DNA from: a candidate division Zixibacteria bacterium SM23_81 | Lineage (GTDB): Bacteria > SM23-81 | NCBI GenBank assembly: GCA_001304015.1 | Contig: LJUY01000007.1 | Coordinates: 1-64,000 of the forward strand | Length of the DNA: 64,000 nt | Direction of reading: 5' to 3' | In this document: one piece after another, positions 51,037 through 58,772 of the stretch | Layout: the number at the start of each line of letters is the position of its first letter | How positions within the stretch are numbered: position 1 is the first letter of the stretch | Made by a program: the position numbers and the translations under genes | The notes under the pieces: generated by a model | Seen by the model: the letters and a program-made list of their open reading frames with translations, nothing else | What the model was told of the DNA's origin: nothing | Database searches by the model: none

Positions 51037-52680
51037 CTACTTCAAAAAGGTCATCTTCTTGGTCTGGTTGAAATCTCCAGCCAGCAGCTGATAGAAGTAC
51101 ACCCCGCTGGCAACTGGTCGGCCGCCTTCGTCCGTCCCGTCCCAGGTCACGGCATAGCGATTGATGGGCTTGTAGTCGTTCACCAAGGTTTTGACCAGCT
51201 GTCCCGTGGAGTTGAAAACCCTCAGGGTAACCTGATTCGGTCGAGAGATGGTGTACTCGATGGTGGTCTGGGCGTTGAACGGGTTGGGATAGTTCTGGGC
51301 CAGCTGGAACTCGCGTGGGACGTCGACGGCGATGGTGTACTCCTCCACTTCCGTCTCCCCGGTCCACTCGAAGACCCGGAACCACTTGCCTTCTGGCGGT
51401 ACGGCCTCCAGGAAGGTGGCCACCAACTCCAGCTTATCGTCTTTGTCCAGGTCCACCGACGGCGCAGAGAGGGCGAAAGAGCCCTGATCGTTTGAGGTGC
51501 CTACGAACAGGTCGTAATGTGTCCAGGCGGCTGGGTCGGTAGGATCCGCGCCGGTGAGCTCCCAATCCTTGATGACGCCGCTGGTGTACACGGCGGTGAA
51601 GATGTCCATACCGTCGGTGCCGGTGCCGTGATCCTGATCGCCTATGGCCATGCCGTAAGCCCCGGCCTCACCGGTGTAGGCGATATAGGTGACGTTGTTC
51701 CCAAAGGTGATGGTGCTGACGTCGGCGCCGCCGGTGATGACGGCCATCTCTCCCCCGCCGTAGATATTGAAGTAGACCTCATCGGCGCCATCGTTGTTCA
51801 GGTCGGCCACCTCGAAGTTGTCCAGGTTGACCCCATCTCCTGTGGTGTCGATGGAGATGTAGGTCTGGTATGCGTAGGCGTTGGCCCCGGTAGCTTCTAC
51901 GATGTAGAGGGCGGCGTAATCCCAGACCCCGAAGATGGCCTCCTTCAGGCCATCCCCATCCATATCGCCGATCTGAGCGTTGGTAGGGCTTCCGCCGAAG
52001 GGGTTGGCGCCACCGCGCATGAACGCTGCTTCCTCATTCCAGGTGAAGAAGCCAGATTCGAAGGTGCCACTCACCGAGAGGATATACAGGCCGTCCTGGT
52101 CGTCGGGGTTTTCGGTATTGTCCACGATAACCATCTCGTTCTGACCATCGTCGTCCACGTCTCCTATGGCGAACCCTTCGGCGCGGAAACGCTGTTGGTG
52201 GGTGGGATTAGGCTTGTAGATGGCAACAGCTTCCGTCCCGTATCCGTTGTCGGTGCTGCCATCCCATTCGTAGACGTGCACACCCCCCTCGTAATCCACG
52301 CTCCAGGAACCATCGGAGCCCGCGAAGATGATCTCGCCAATACCGTCGTTGTCCATGTCGCCGGTTCCCACCTGGCGGATGTTGCCTACGTTGGATCCGG
52401 CGGAGCTCCATACCCACTCCAGGGTGTTGTCACCGGTGACCTCGTAGACGTGCACCATCCCTCCGTTATCATAGTCGGTGACGATGATCTCGTACAGGCC
52501 ATCCTGGTCCAGGTCCGAGCCGGCGGCCAGCCCGCGGATGAGGCTGTCGGATAGGGTATCGTCCTCGGCGTTGCCGTAGGCGTATTCGAAGATGTTGTCG
52601 CCATCGGCGGCCCAACCCACAGATACGGCCAGGAGAAGAGCCATGGCCCAAATGGCCAACGGAACTCCTCGTCTGATCAC
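51037..52680 (-). CDS. secreted FG-GAP/VCBS-repeat protein with sorting tail
   Basis: A 547-residue exported protein. The signal peptide ends near AWA-type residues (about 25). There are several FG-GAP-like propeller repeats, each with a calcium-loop pattern such as SDLDQDGLYEIIVTD, GDMDNDGIGEIIFAG, GDVDDDGQNEMVIVD and GDMDGDGLKEAIFGV. The last 85 residues are the sorting module (NYPNPFNAQTTIEYTI to KKMTFLK). It is likely a cell-surface adhesion or scaffold protein. I prefer GTG 52680, which has AAAGGGGG upstream, over GTG 52689. Confidence 0.82.
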   Translation of the reverse strand: MIRRGVPLAIWAMALLLAVSVGWAADGDNIFEYAYGNAEDDTLSDSLIRGLAAGSDLDQDGLYEIIVTDYDNGGMVHVYEVTGDNTLEWVWSSAGSNVGNIRQVGTGDMDNDGIGEIIFAGSDGSWSVDYEGGVHVYEWDGSTDNGYGTEAVAIYKPNPTHQQRFRAEGFAIGDVDDDGQNEMVIVDNTENPDDQDGLYILSVSGTFESGFFTWNEEAAFMRGGANPFGGSPTNAQIGDMDGDGLKEAIFGVWDYAALYIVEATGANAYAYQTYISIDTTGDGVNLDNFEVADLNNDGADEVYFNIYGGGEMAVITGGADVSTITFGNNVTYIAYTGEAGAYGMAIGDQDHGTGTDGMDIFTAVYTSGVIKDWELTGADPTDPAAWTHYDLFVGTSNDQGSFALSAPSVDLDKDDKLELVATFLEAVPPEGKWFRVFEWTGETEVEEYTIAVDVPREFQLAQNYPNPFNAQTTIEYTISRPNQVTLRVFNSTGQLVKTLVNDYKPINRYAVTWDGTDEGGRPVASGVYFYQLLAGDFNQTKKMTFLK

Positions 52681-52689
52681 GATCTGCAC

Positions 52690-53026
52690 CCCCTTTCAGG
52701 GAAAAAGGATGTTCCCGTTAACTTCGCTGCCGAACGAAAAAAGATCTCGTCACCACCTCCTTTCATCGTGCTGGGTCATTTCGTAGCGTGGTATGGGCTT
52801 GCAGCCCTGTTCCAAGGTTTGCTGCCATGTCTAATATTTCGTGAATCGGCGATCGTTTAGCGGTGTCGAATTTCGTATCGTCCGTCGTCAATCGGGAGTC
52901 GTGGATCGTGGCTTTTGGGACAACGGTTTTCATCGGTATGAGTGTTGAAGACGATTGACGATTTACGACCCACGAACAACGTAACGAGCTTCGACGCCGA
53001 CAAACGAAAGACGAGTTTCTTTCTCA
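52690..53026. repeat. intergenic stretch with CGA/TCG-rich quasi-repeats
   Basis: Short words built on CGTGAATCG, ATCGTCAATCG and CGACAAACGA recur in both directions (52830-53020). Inverted relationships exist, for example GTCGTCAATCG against CGATTGACGA. Similar text occurs at 9515-9576 and 13125-13165. No gene is present. Confidence 0.45.
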
Positions 53027-54292
53027 TCAAGCAGCTACATACGGAAACGTAGAGCTCCCCACAGGCGAGATGATCACATCGGGATTTTTGTATTGACCGG
53101 ACAGGGTACCGATGGCCTCCTCGATGGAAGCAGCATACATCATGTCCATGTCCTCGATCTGCTCTTTGGCGATTCCGTCGGAGACCACCACCAGTTTTTT
53201 GCTCTGCAACAGCGTTCTGAGCATGGAGGAGATGGGACCGCCCGTGGGCGAGGCTTTTCCCTCAGCGATCCATTGGATCACTGTCTCAGGATCGGGTTTT
53301 TCTTTCAGCGTTTCGTACAGCAAAGGGCCGGCTCCATCGTCGAGGGCGCTGAGCAGCACGATGGTCCCGCCCTCTTTGGTCACCTCGTTGGCCAGAAGAA
53401 CCGCCTTGCCCGATTGAATTAGGTTGGTCTCCAGAGGATACCCGGCGGTGAGGGTGATGTCGGCCATCCTGGGCACCGGCAGGCCGTAGATATCCAATAG
53501 GGCCTTCACCGCTGCCTTCTGGGCCTGTTCCACCTCACCGGCGAAGATGTTGCAGACCTCTTTGCGGGTGTTCAACAGCAGATCGATCTTCATACCCAGT
53601 TTGGCGATGCGGGCCGCCTCCAGCATGTCCTCCCAGATGGGATTGCCCTCCATTTTCCCCTGGACGGCATTTTTATCCGCGATCATGGTGTGATTGCGCA
53701 CGATGCTTTCCCGCCCTGAGACACCCGGGAGAATGAGCTTTGCCCCGCCTCCGTAGCCAGCAAAGTAGTGGGGATTTATGGTGCCTATGGCAATAACCAA
53801 GCCGGCTTCGGCCACCTTCCGATTGATCCACACGGGGGTTTCCCGCGAGGTCATACCCATGAGCACCAAATTGTCGGTGTCGTCTACGTCGTGGACCGAG
53901 ACCTCGAATCGATCCACGATGCGTTTGCCAAGTTTGGCCTCAATTTCCTCAGGGGTTGTCTCCCGATGCGTGCCACGTCCGATGATCACATGAATCCGCG
54001 CATCTTCAACGTCCAGCTCGCCCAGCATATCTACCAGTGGCTCCATGACCGCTCCCGTGGGGGAGGGGCGGGTCTGGTCCTCGCTAATGATAGCCACCTT
54101 GCTTTCGGCGGGAATGACCTCTTTGAGGCCAGGCATGCCGATGGGGTTTTCCAAAGCTTTTCTCACACTTGCTTTCAGGTCCGATATCGCGCATGCCTCC
54201 CTGGGCTCGGCCTGGGCCAGCAGGTTCCAGTCTTCGGGAATGTCAAAATGTTGCTCTTGACCTTTAAAGTAGAGCTTTCCGCGAGTAGCCAT
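53027..54292 (-). CDS. larA: LarA-type nickel-pincer lactate racemase family enzyme
   Basis: A 421-residue enzyme of the LarA family. Residues matching the Lactobacillus enzyme are H109, H175, K185 and H201, each one position higher than H108, H174, K184 and H200, with DQTRPSP for the substrate site. K185 would bind the nickel-pincer nucleotide cofactor. The family includes racemases and epimerases for lactate and other 2-hydroxy acids, so the true substrate is open. No larB, larC or larE is next to it, so the cofactor must be made elsewhere. ATG 54292 follows GAAAGGAAAGG. Confidence 0.88.
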   Translation of the reverse strand: MATRGKLYFKGQEQHFDIPEDWNLLAQAEPREACAISDLKASVRKALENPIGMPGLKEVIPAESKVAIISEDQTRPSPTGAVMEPLVDMLGELDVEDARIHVIIGRGTHRETTPEEIEAKLGKRIVDRFEVSVHDVDDTDNLVLMGMTSRETPVWINRKVAEAGLVIAIGTINPHYFAGYGGGAKLILPGVSGRESIVRNHTMIADKNAVQGKMEGNPIWEDMLEAARIAKLGMKIDLLLNTRKEVCNIFAGEVEQAQKAAVKALLDIYGLPVPRMADITLTAGYPLETNLIQSGKAVLLANEVTKEGGTIVLLSALDDGAGPLLYETLKEKPDPETVIQWIAEGKASPTGGPISSMLRTLLQSKKLVVVSDGIAKEQIEDMDMMYAASIEEAIGTLSGQYKNPDVIISPVGSSTFPYVAA

Positions 54293-54327
54293 TGCCTTTC
54301 CTTTCGAGTTGATATATTCGCATGAAC

Positions 54328-54352
54328 CTCTTGAATCCCGCTTGTTCAAGAG
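54328..54352 (-). promoter_or_regulatory. inverted repeat in the larA leader
   Basis: CTCTTGAA (54328-54335) pairs with TTCAAGAG (54345-54352), a perfect 8-bp arm with a 9-base centre, between the promoter and the larA start. It could be an operator or a leader hairpin. Confidence 0.45.
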
Positions 54353-54375
54353 ACGAGAGTTTCACCGTTTTAATA

Positions 54376-54404
54376 AGAATAAGAAAGAGGATTCAAAAGG
54401 TCAA
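54376..54404 (-). promoter_or_regulatory. sigma-70-type promoter of larA
   Basis: Minus strand TTGACC (54404-54399), a 17-base spacer, and TATTCT (54381-54376). It lies between the TPR gene stop (54444) and the larA start. Confidence 0.55.
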
Positions 54405-54443
54405 GAGTCTGTACGAAAAAAAGTGGTTCAAACACCTTACCGG

Positions 54444-55913
54444 TTACATCTCATCTGCCAGCCGCTGAGCTTTGGTTCTGATGTATGCCTGGGCTAAACT
54501 GTTAAGCTGATTAAAGTTTGCAGCCTTCAAAGAAAACTCTTTAGCCTTCTCTTTGTCGCCCTTACCCCGGTAGGCCAGAGCTATTCGGTAGAAGTTATAT
54601 GGATTTTGCTGGTTGGCCTGCTGGAGCTCTGAGAGGGCTGTATTGTACTCTTTTTCTTCCAGGGCAATCATTCCCGCCAGTTGATGAGCCAATCGAATTT
54701 GAAAGGGATTCTTTATGGCTTCCACTCGCTGACGATACTCTTCCGCTTGGGCCTTGGCGGTGGCAAAATCACCTTTCTTGAAAGCGACCCGGGCCGAGTT
54801 ATAGAGAAAGCCTCGTCGGAAATTGTCTTTCACTTCTTCAGATCGATCAGAGGCTTCCACGATTTCCACCGCCTTTTCATGTTTTTCCAAGGCCTGGTCA
54901 TATTTGCCCATCTCTCGAAGAATGTCGCCCATGGTCACCAGGTCTCCCGCCATGGCCGTGGCGTCGTTGATTTTCTCTGCCAGAGCGTATTGCTTTTCCT
55001 GCTCCTTCAGCGCTTTGTCCATGTCTCCCTGGTCAACATAGGAAACTGTCATGGCGAAATGAGCTGCACGACGCTCTCCGTCATTGCGAGCAATATCATA
55101 CAGTTTCTGGAGCTGTTTCCTGGCCTCTCCGTGCTGTCCCTTATAGTTAAGGTTCGTGGCTATGCCGATATGGGAGGCCACGAAATTTGGATTGTACTCC
55201 AGGGCGTTGCGATAGTTTTCGATGGACTCGTCGTACCTACCCATTTTCAACAGCAATTCGGCATAGGAATCGTAAGGATTGGGGTCGTCCGGAATCAACT
55301 CGATGTATTTCTGAAAGGCCTTCTCCGCCTCGGCATAATTCTCCAGAAATCTGTGAGCATAACCCAGCTGATTGTAGGGCGGCGAAAAGTTGGGGGCGAT
55401 CTCCGTTGCCTTATTATATACCTCGATCGCCGATGCATATTCTTGTTGGCCAAAATAATTGGTGCCCAAAAGATTATGGGCTCGCTCGTCGTTTGGATAG
55501 AGCTCCACCAGCTGTTGGTATAGCTCTCTTTGTTTCATCGCAAAGGCGTTCGTTCCCGCCTCAACGCCCAGAATCCACAGCCGCTCTCCTTCAGAGGCGT
55601 TATCAACGAGAGCCACCGCTTTATCGAGATTCTCGAAAAAGCCTTTATTGGTTGGTTGGGCGAATGAAAGGAAAAGATATCCCATGGCGAAGTTGGGATC
55701 CTCGGCCACGGCCTTCTCGAAGTACTGACGGGATTCCTGGGCCTGTAGTCTTTCGAAGAGGTCGCGACCCTGCAGGTAATATTCTCTGGCCGATTCAGAT
55801 GTGGTGGTGATGGGGATTTTGCCCTCATCCTTCTTGGCGCAGCCGATGGCCACAACCAGAATAGCGCTGAGGATAACGACCAGTGCAGAGCGCGTCAGAT
55901 GATGCTTTTTCAT
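54444..55913 (-). CDS. TPR-repeat lipoprotein
   Basis: A 489-residue lipoprotein with a lipobox at Cys25 (VAIGC). It is made of about nine tetratricopeptide repeats, for example IEVYNKATEIAPNFSPPYNQLGYAHRF-type units and ESIENYRNALEYNPNF. Such repeats form a curved binding surface for other proteins. There is no enzymatic domain. AAGGAGG lies upstream, and part of it pairs in a hairpin (55922-55950). It could organise an envelope complex, but nothing here identifies the partner. Confidence 0.85.
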   Translation of the reverse strand: MKKHHLTRSALVVILSAILVVAIGCAKKDEGKIPITTTSESAREYYLQGRDLFERLQAQESRQYFEKAVAEDPNFAMGYLFLSFAQPTNKGFFENLDKAVALVDNASEGERLWILGVEAGTNAFAMKQRELYQQLVELYPNDERAHNLLGTNYFGQQEYASAIEVYNKATEIAPNFSPPYNQLGYAHRFLENYAEAEKAFQKYIELIPDDPNPYDSYAELLLKMGRYDESIENYRNALEYNPNFVASHIGIATNLNYKGQHGEARKQLQKLYDIARNDGERRAAHFAMTVSYVDQGDMDKALKEQEKQYALAEKINDATAMAGDLVTMGDILREMGKYDQALEKHEKAVEIVEASDRSEEVKDNFRRGFLYNSARVAFKKGDFATAKAQAEEYRQRVEAIKNPFQIRLAHQLAGMIALEEKEYNTALSELQQANQQNPYNFYRIALAYRGKGDKEKAKEFSLKAANFNQLNSLAQAYIRTKAQRLADEM

Positions 55914-55921
55914 CTCTCCCT

Positions 55922-55950
55922 CCTTGTAGATTTTGCGAATTAATACAAGG
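55922..55950 (-). promoter_or_regulatory. hairpin overlapping the TPR gene ribosome site
   Basis: On the minus strand CCTTGTA (55950-55944) pairs with TACAAGG (55928-55922), which includes the first half of the AAGGAGG ribosome site. Folding would hinder translation. Confidence 0.4.
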
Positions 55951-55969
55951 GGTTACATCCTGAAGCTCG

Positions 55970-56218
55970 CTAAAACCCGCTTTCGGAGCGCGACCAGCGG
56001 ATTTCAACATCATCGCGTTCACCAAGAGCCCTACGCAATACCTTTAATAAGCGAGCATCAGCTCCTTGGCTTTCCAACATATCCACTGTAGCTCGCTCCA
56101 GATAGTAATCCCGATCCTGTAGCGATTCTTCCTCAAGGTGATCGATGAGAAACTGGAGCTGATCATCCGTGATCTCGCCAACTTTATCACCGGTGTCATT
56201 GTAGTATAACCGGATCAT
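55970..56218 (-). CDS. small conserved acidic protein (82 aa)
   Basis: A short cytosolic protein with YNDTGDKVGEITDDQLQFL at the start, then EEESLQDRDYYLERATVDML and RRALGERDDVEIRWSR near the end. Proteins of this shape are common in bacteria and are sometimes labelled galactosyldiacylglycerol synthase, but there is no glycosyltransferase fold here and I would not use that name. ATG 56218 follows AAGGG. It ends 56 bases before the TPR gene, so they may be co-transcribed. Function unknown. Confidence 0.65.
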   Translation of the reverse strand: MIRLYYNDTGDKVGEITDDQLQFLIDHLEEESLQDRDYYLERATVDMLESQGADARLLKVLRRALGERDDVEIRWSRSESGF

Positions 56219-56326
56219 AAATTATCCCTTGGAATATCATGCTTTTGAATCAATTTGACAGCCAGGAGCTATGCCGCAAGGTGCGGGGCTATTAGTCTAA
56301 CGAAGGTCAGCTTTCTTTTGCTTCAG

Positions 56327-56797
56327 TTAGAATTCATACAGGATCCGGTGCTGTTCACGTAATCCCGGCTCGTAAATTCGCAATCGAATCGGTCCCATTC
56401 CGGTTCGGTACATGTATCTGTAAGCTTGTTTCAAGGGTGACAAGTCAAAGATCATCTCGTCGCGAACAAGGGCCTTGCACCTGTCTCCATGGGCATCATG
56501 TGAGAGGTATATCTTCGTCTGTACAGGGTAGGATTCCATGAAGGAAGTGGACCCGTATAGTTTGAAGTCATGTTTTCTGCAGCCTCCGCCGTAGGCAACC
56601 TGTAGTCTAAGGAAATCTCGCTGCAAGCTTGCTTCTTCGATGGTTGCTGCGTCGGTAGCCAGCGTAATGGCATTATGGTCATCGAAGAGGATGATCTCCT
56701 TAGCGGCTGGACTCGGACCCTTCACAGGATTGGAGTGCTGACAACCAGCAACGGCCAGCAACAGCGTGACCAGCAAGTATGCAAGAAGCCGTCTCAT
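56327..56797 (-). CDS. small lipoprotein of unknown function
   Basis: A 156-residue lipoprotein with a lipobox at about Cys19 (LAVAGC). The mature part is beta-rich, with VAYGGGCRKHDFKLYGS as the most distinctive stretch; the paired Cys and Lys-His might bind metal or form a disulfide with the Cys in GDRCKAL. I recognise no family name. The start is ATG 56797; TTG 56821 would overlap the upstream gene. Confidence 0.6.
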   Translation of the reverse strand: MRRLLAYLLVTLLLAVAGCQHSNPVKGPSPAAKEIILFDDHNAITLATDAATIEEASLQRDFLRLQVAYGGGCRKHDFKLYGSTSFMESYPVQTKIYLSHDAHGDRCKALVRDEMIFDLSPLKQAYRYMYRTGMGPIRLRIYEPGLREQHRILYEF

Positions 56798-56811
56798 ACC
56801 GTTGGTCCCAC

Positions 56812-57669
56812 CTATGGACAATCAATATCCTCAAGGTTCTCATTCCAGCAATGCCAAATCTCATCATCGAAGTGCGCGGGGTCTTTCACCTGACCATTCT
56901 TTACAGTGAGATTCCATTCGATATTCGTGAGGTTGTTCTGTCCCTTATTGTAGATGTCATAGAACGCATCATAAGGGTCGTCGTTCGTGATTCCATAGTG
57001 AATATAGCCGCCGTTTTCGGGCCCATCGGGGACGATATTGGTGTATCTGATGTCGGCGGTGCTATCCTGCACATCGCGGTGCCACAAGATACCGATATAG
57101 GGGATGGGCTCAGGGTCCTCGGGATCCTTGTTCAAAGTCCAGGTGCCCTCCGTGAGGAACAGATCGGCCTCTCCGAAATACCACAGAAAGTCCTCGTAGT
57201 AACCCTCTTTGGAGATGTACATCTCCCACTCAGTTCCGTTATTATCGATGGATCCCCAGAGCTCTGCGGTGTACTCGACATCATGAACCGTGAAAGCATA
57301 AGACCAGACCCAGGAGCTATCAGGCTGTTGCTCCGGCTGGTGTTTGAAGGACTCCACAAACGCCGCCACGGGGATGGCTGCGTGCACCGTGATGATGATA
57401 TTCCAGATGCTCACATTGAGAGCCGCCCAGCCCCAGTTGTCAAATGAAAGGATGACATCCTGCGGCACATCGCCATTGGGCACGTAGGGACTTTGTCCTA
57501 TGGGGGTGAAATCGTCAAAGTCCATGAGAAATGTGGATAATGGCGGGAGCTCTGGAGGTTTTAACGGCTCCGGTTTTGTGGGCTCATCTTCGCATCCAGC
57601 GATGAAAAGCACCACAGCAGTCAGGGCAAGAAGAAGGTATGGTATGATGGTGCTGCGTATCTTTTTCAT
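56812..57669 (-). CDS. lipoprotein of unknown function
   Basis: A 285-residue lipoprotein. ATG 57669 follows GGGAGGG. The lipobox is FIAGC, followed by a proline-rich linker (EPTKPEPLKPPELPPLS), and then a beta-rich domain with many Trp, Asp and Tyr residues. The linker suggests it projects from the membrane. It ends 14 bases before the next lipoprotein start and begins 71 bases after the PorV-like gene, so all three may be one unit. No domain recognised. Confidence 0.6.
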   Translation of the reverse strand: MKKIRSTIIPYLLLALTAVVLFIAGCEDEPTKPEPLKPPELPPLSTFLMDFDDFTPIGQSPYVPNGDVPQDVILSFDNWGWAALNVSIWNIIITVHAAIPVAAFVESFKHQPEQQPDSSWVWSYAFTVHDVEYTAELWGSIDNNGTEWEMYISKEGYYEDFLWYFGEADLFLTEGTWTLNKDPEDPEPIPYIGILWHRDVQDSTADIRYTNIVPDGPENGGYIHYGITNDDPYDAFYDIYNKGQNNLTNIEWNLTVKNGQVKDPAHFDDEIWHCWNENLEDIDCP

Positions 57670-57740
57670 GATCCAAACCCTCCCACAGCTCTTCTGCTGG
57701 CTTAAATCGATTATTCCCTTGTCCACCCTCCCACAAGCTC

Positions 57741-58751
57741 TCAGAACTCCAGTCCCATGGAGAAGCGATGCACGTCTTCCAGGCGGCCCCAGTCAGCATA
57801 GGCGTAATCGATCTTCACGGCCGTAAATCCTGTCAGGGGGTATCTCAAACCGGCGCCGAGGGTCAAACCCTCCTCGCTGTCTTTCCTCCCCAGGGCCTTG
57901 TATCCGCCTCGCAGGGCTATGGACTCATTCCACATCACCTCGGTGCCCAGGTTAATGGCCTCGTCGTTATCGTTGGGGTGCAGGGCGTCTACGGCCACTG
58001 TCCAGCGCATTGGGCCGGTGTCCACCATATCCATGGCCAGCCCCACCCGGAAGTTCAGGGGCAGGTCCCAGTAATCTGTCTCCATAAAGGCGGTGACGGC
58101 CTCGTTGTGGCCGGTCAGTCCGGGGTCCACGTCATGAAATACTCGTGCGTCCTTGCCTTCCATCCTCATCTTGGTGCCGAAGTTGGCCATGGACATGCCG
58201 ATGCGCATCTGGTTGAACCGGGTGATATACAGCGTCCCCACATCAAAGGCGAAACTGGAGGCGCTCATGTGCCAGATGTTCTGCTTGATGTATTTGACAT
58301 TGAAGCCGAAAGAAAATCGGTCCGTCAGGCTACGGGCATAGCTTCCCGCAAGGGCAAAATCGCCGGCTTCCATAATCTCGCCGGTCCCTTCGGGGTCATC
58401 CACGGTGGTGACCTCCCATTCTCCATAGTTCAGCGAGGTGATGGAGGCTCCCAGAACGTTGTTCCCCAGGAGGATAACCACGCCGCCGAAGTTGAAATCG
58501 GTGTCTGCCAGCCAATCGGCGTGCATCAACAGAAGCTCGTTGCCCGCAAGACGAGCCAGGCCAGCTGGGTTCCAGTAAAGGGCTGAGGCATCGCTGGCCA
58601 TGGCAGCGTATGTTCCGCCCATGGCGGCAGCACGGCAGCCCACCTCGATTTTCAGAAATTGGGCCGCGCTGGTGGCTACTTTTGTGGTGGCCGAAGCCGG
58701 GGGCACGGCCACCAGGATGATCGACACAGCTAACAGGATTACTTTTCGCAT
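57741..58751 (-). CDS. PorV/PorQ-family outer-membrane protein
   Basis: A 336-residue barrel protein. A signal peptide (ending about SATT) is followed by the family start AAQFLKIEVGCRAAAMGGTYAAMASDASALYWNPAGLA, then alternating strands and a terminal GLEF. PorV shuttles cargo with C-terminal sorting domains through the type IX outer-membrane translocon in Bacteroidetes; related proteins in other FCB phyla are less well understood. With many sorting-tail proteins in this window it is a plausible part of their export. GGAGG precedes ATG 58751. It starts 22 bases after the large secreted protein. Confidence 0.82.
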   Translation of the reverse strand: MRKVILLAVSIILVAVPPASATTKVATSAAQFLKIEVGCRAAAMGGTYAAMASDASALYWNPAGLARLAGNELLLMHADWLADTDFNFGGVVILLGNNVLGASITSLNYGEWEVTTVDDPEGTGEIMEAGDFALAGSYARSLTDRFSFGFNVKYIKQNIWHMSASSFAFDVGTLYITRFNQMRIGMSMANFGTKMRMEGKDARVFHDVDPGLTGHNEAVTAFMETDYWDLPLNFRVGLAMDMVDTGPMRWTVAVDALHPNDNDEAINLGTEVMWNESIALRGGYKALGRKDSEEGLTLGAGLRYPLTGFTAVKIDYAYADWGRLEDVHRFSMGLEF

Positions 58752-58772
58752 GGCTTGTCCTCCGGTAAGGTC

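Noticed and set aside
51517-52554. 345-codon plus-strand open frame opposite the FG-GAP protein
   Set aside because: It is the antisense reading of calcium-loop repeats; the Val-Gly-rich composition is an artefact.
55970-56218. Label of galactosyldiacylglycerol synthase for the 82-residue protein
   Set aside because: It is far too short and lacks any glycosyltransferase feature.
57741-58751. Proof of a complete type IX system in the window
   Set aside because: Only a PorV-like protein and cargo tails are present. No motor, translocon or sortase genes are seen.
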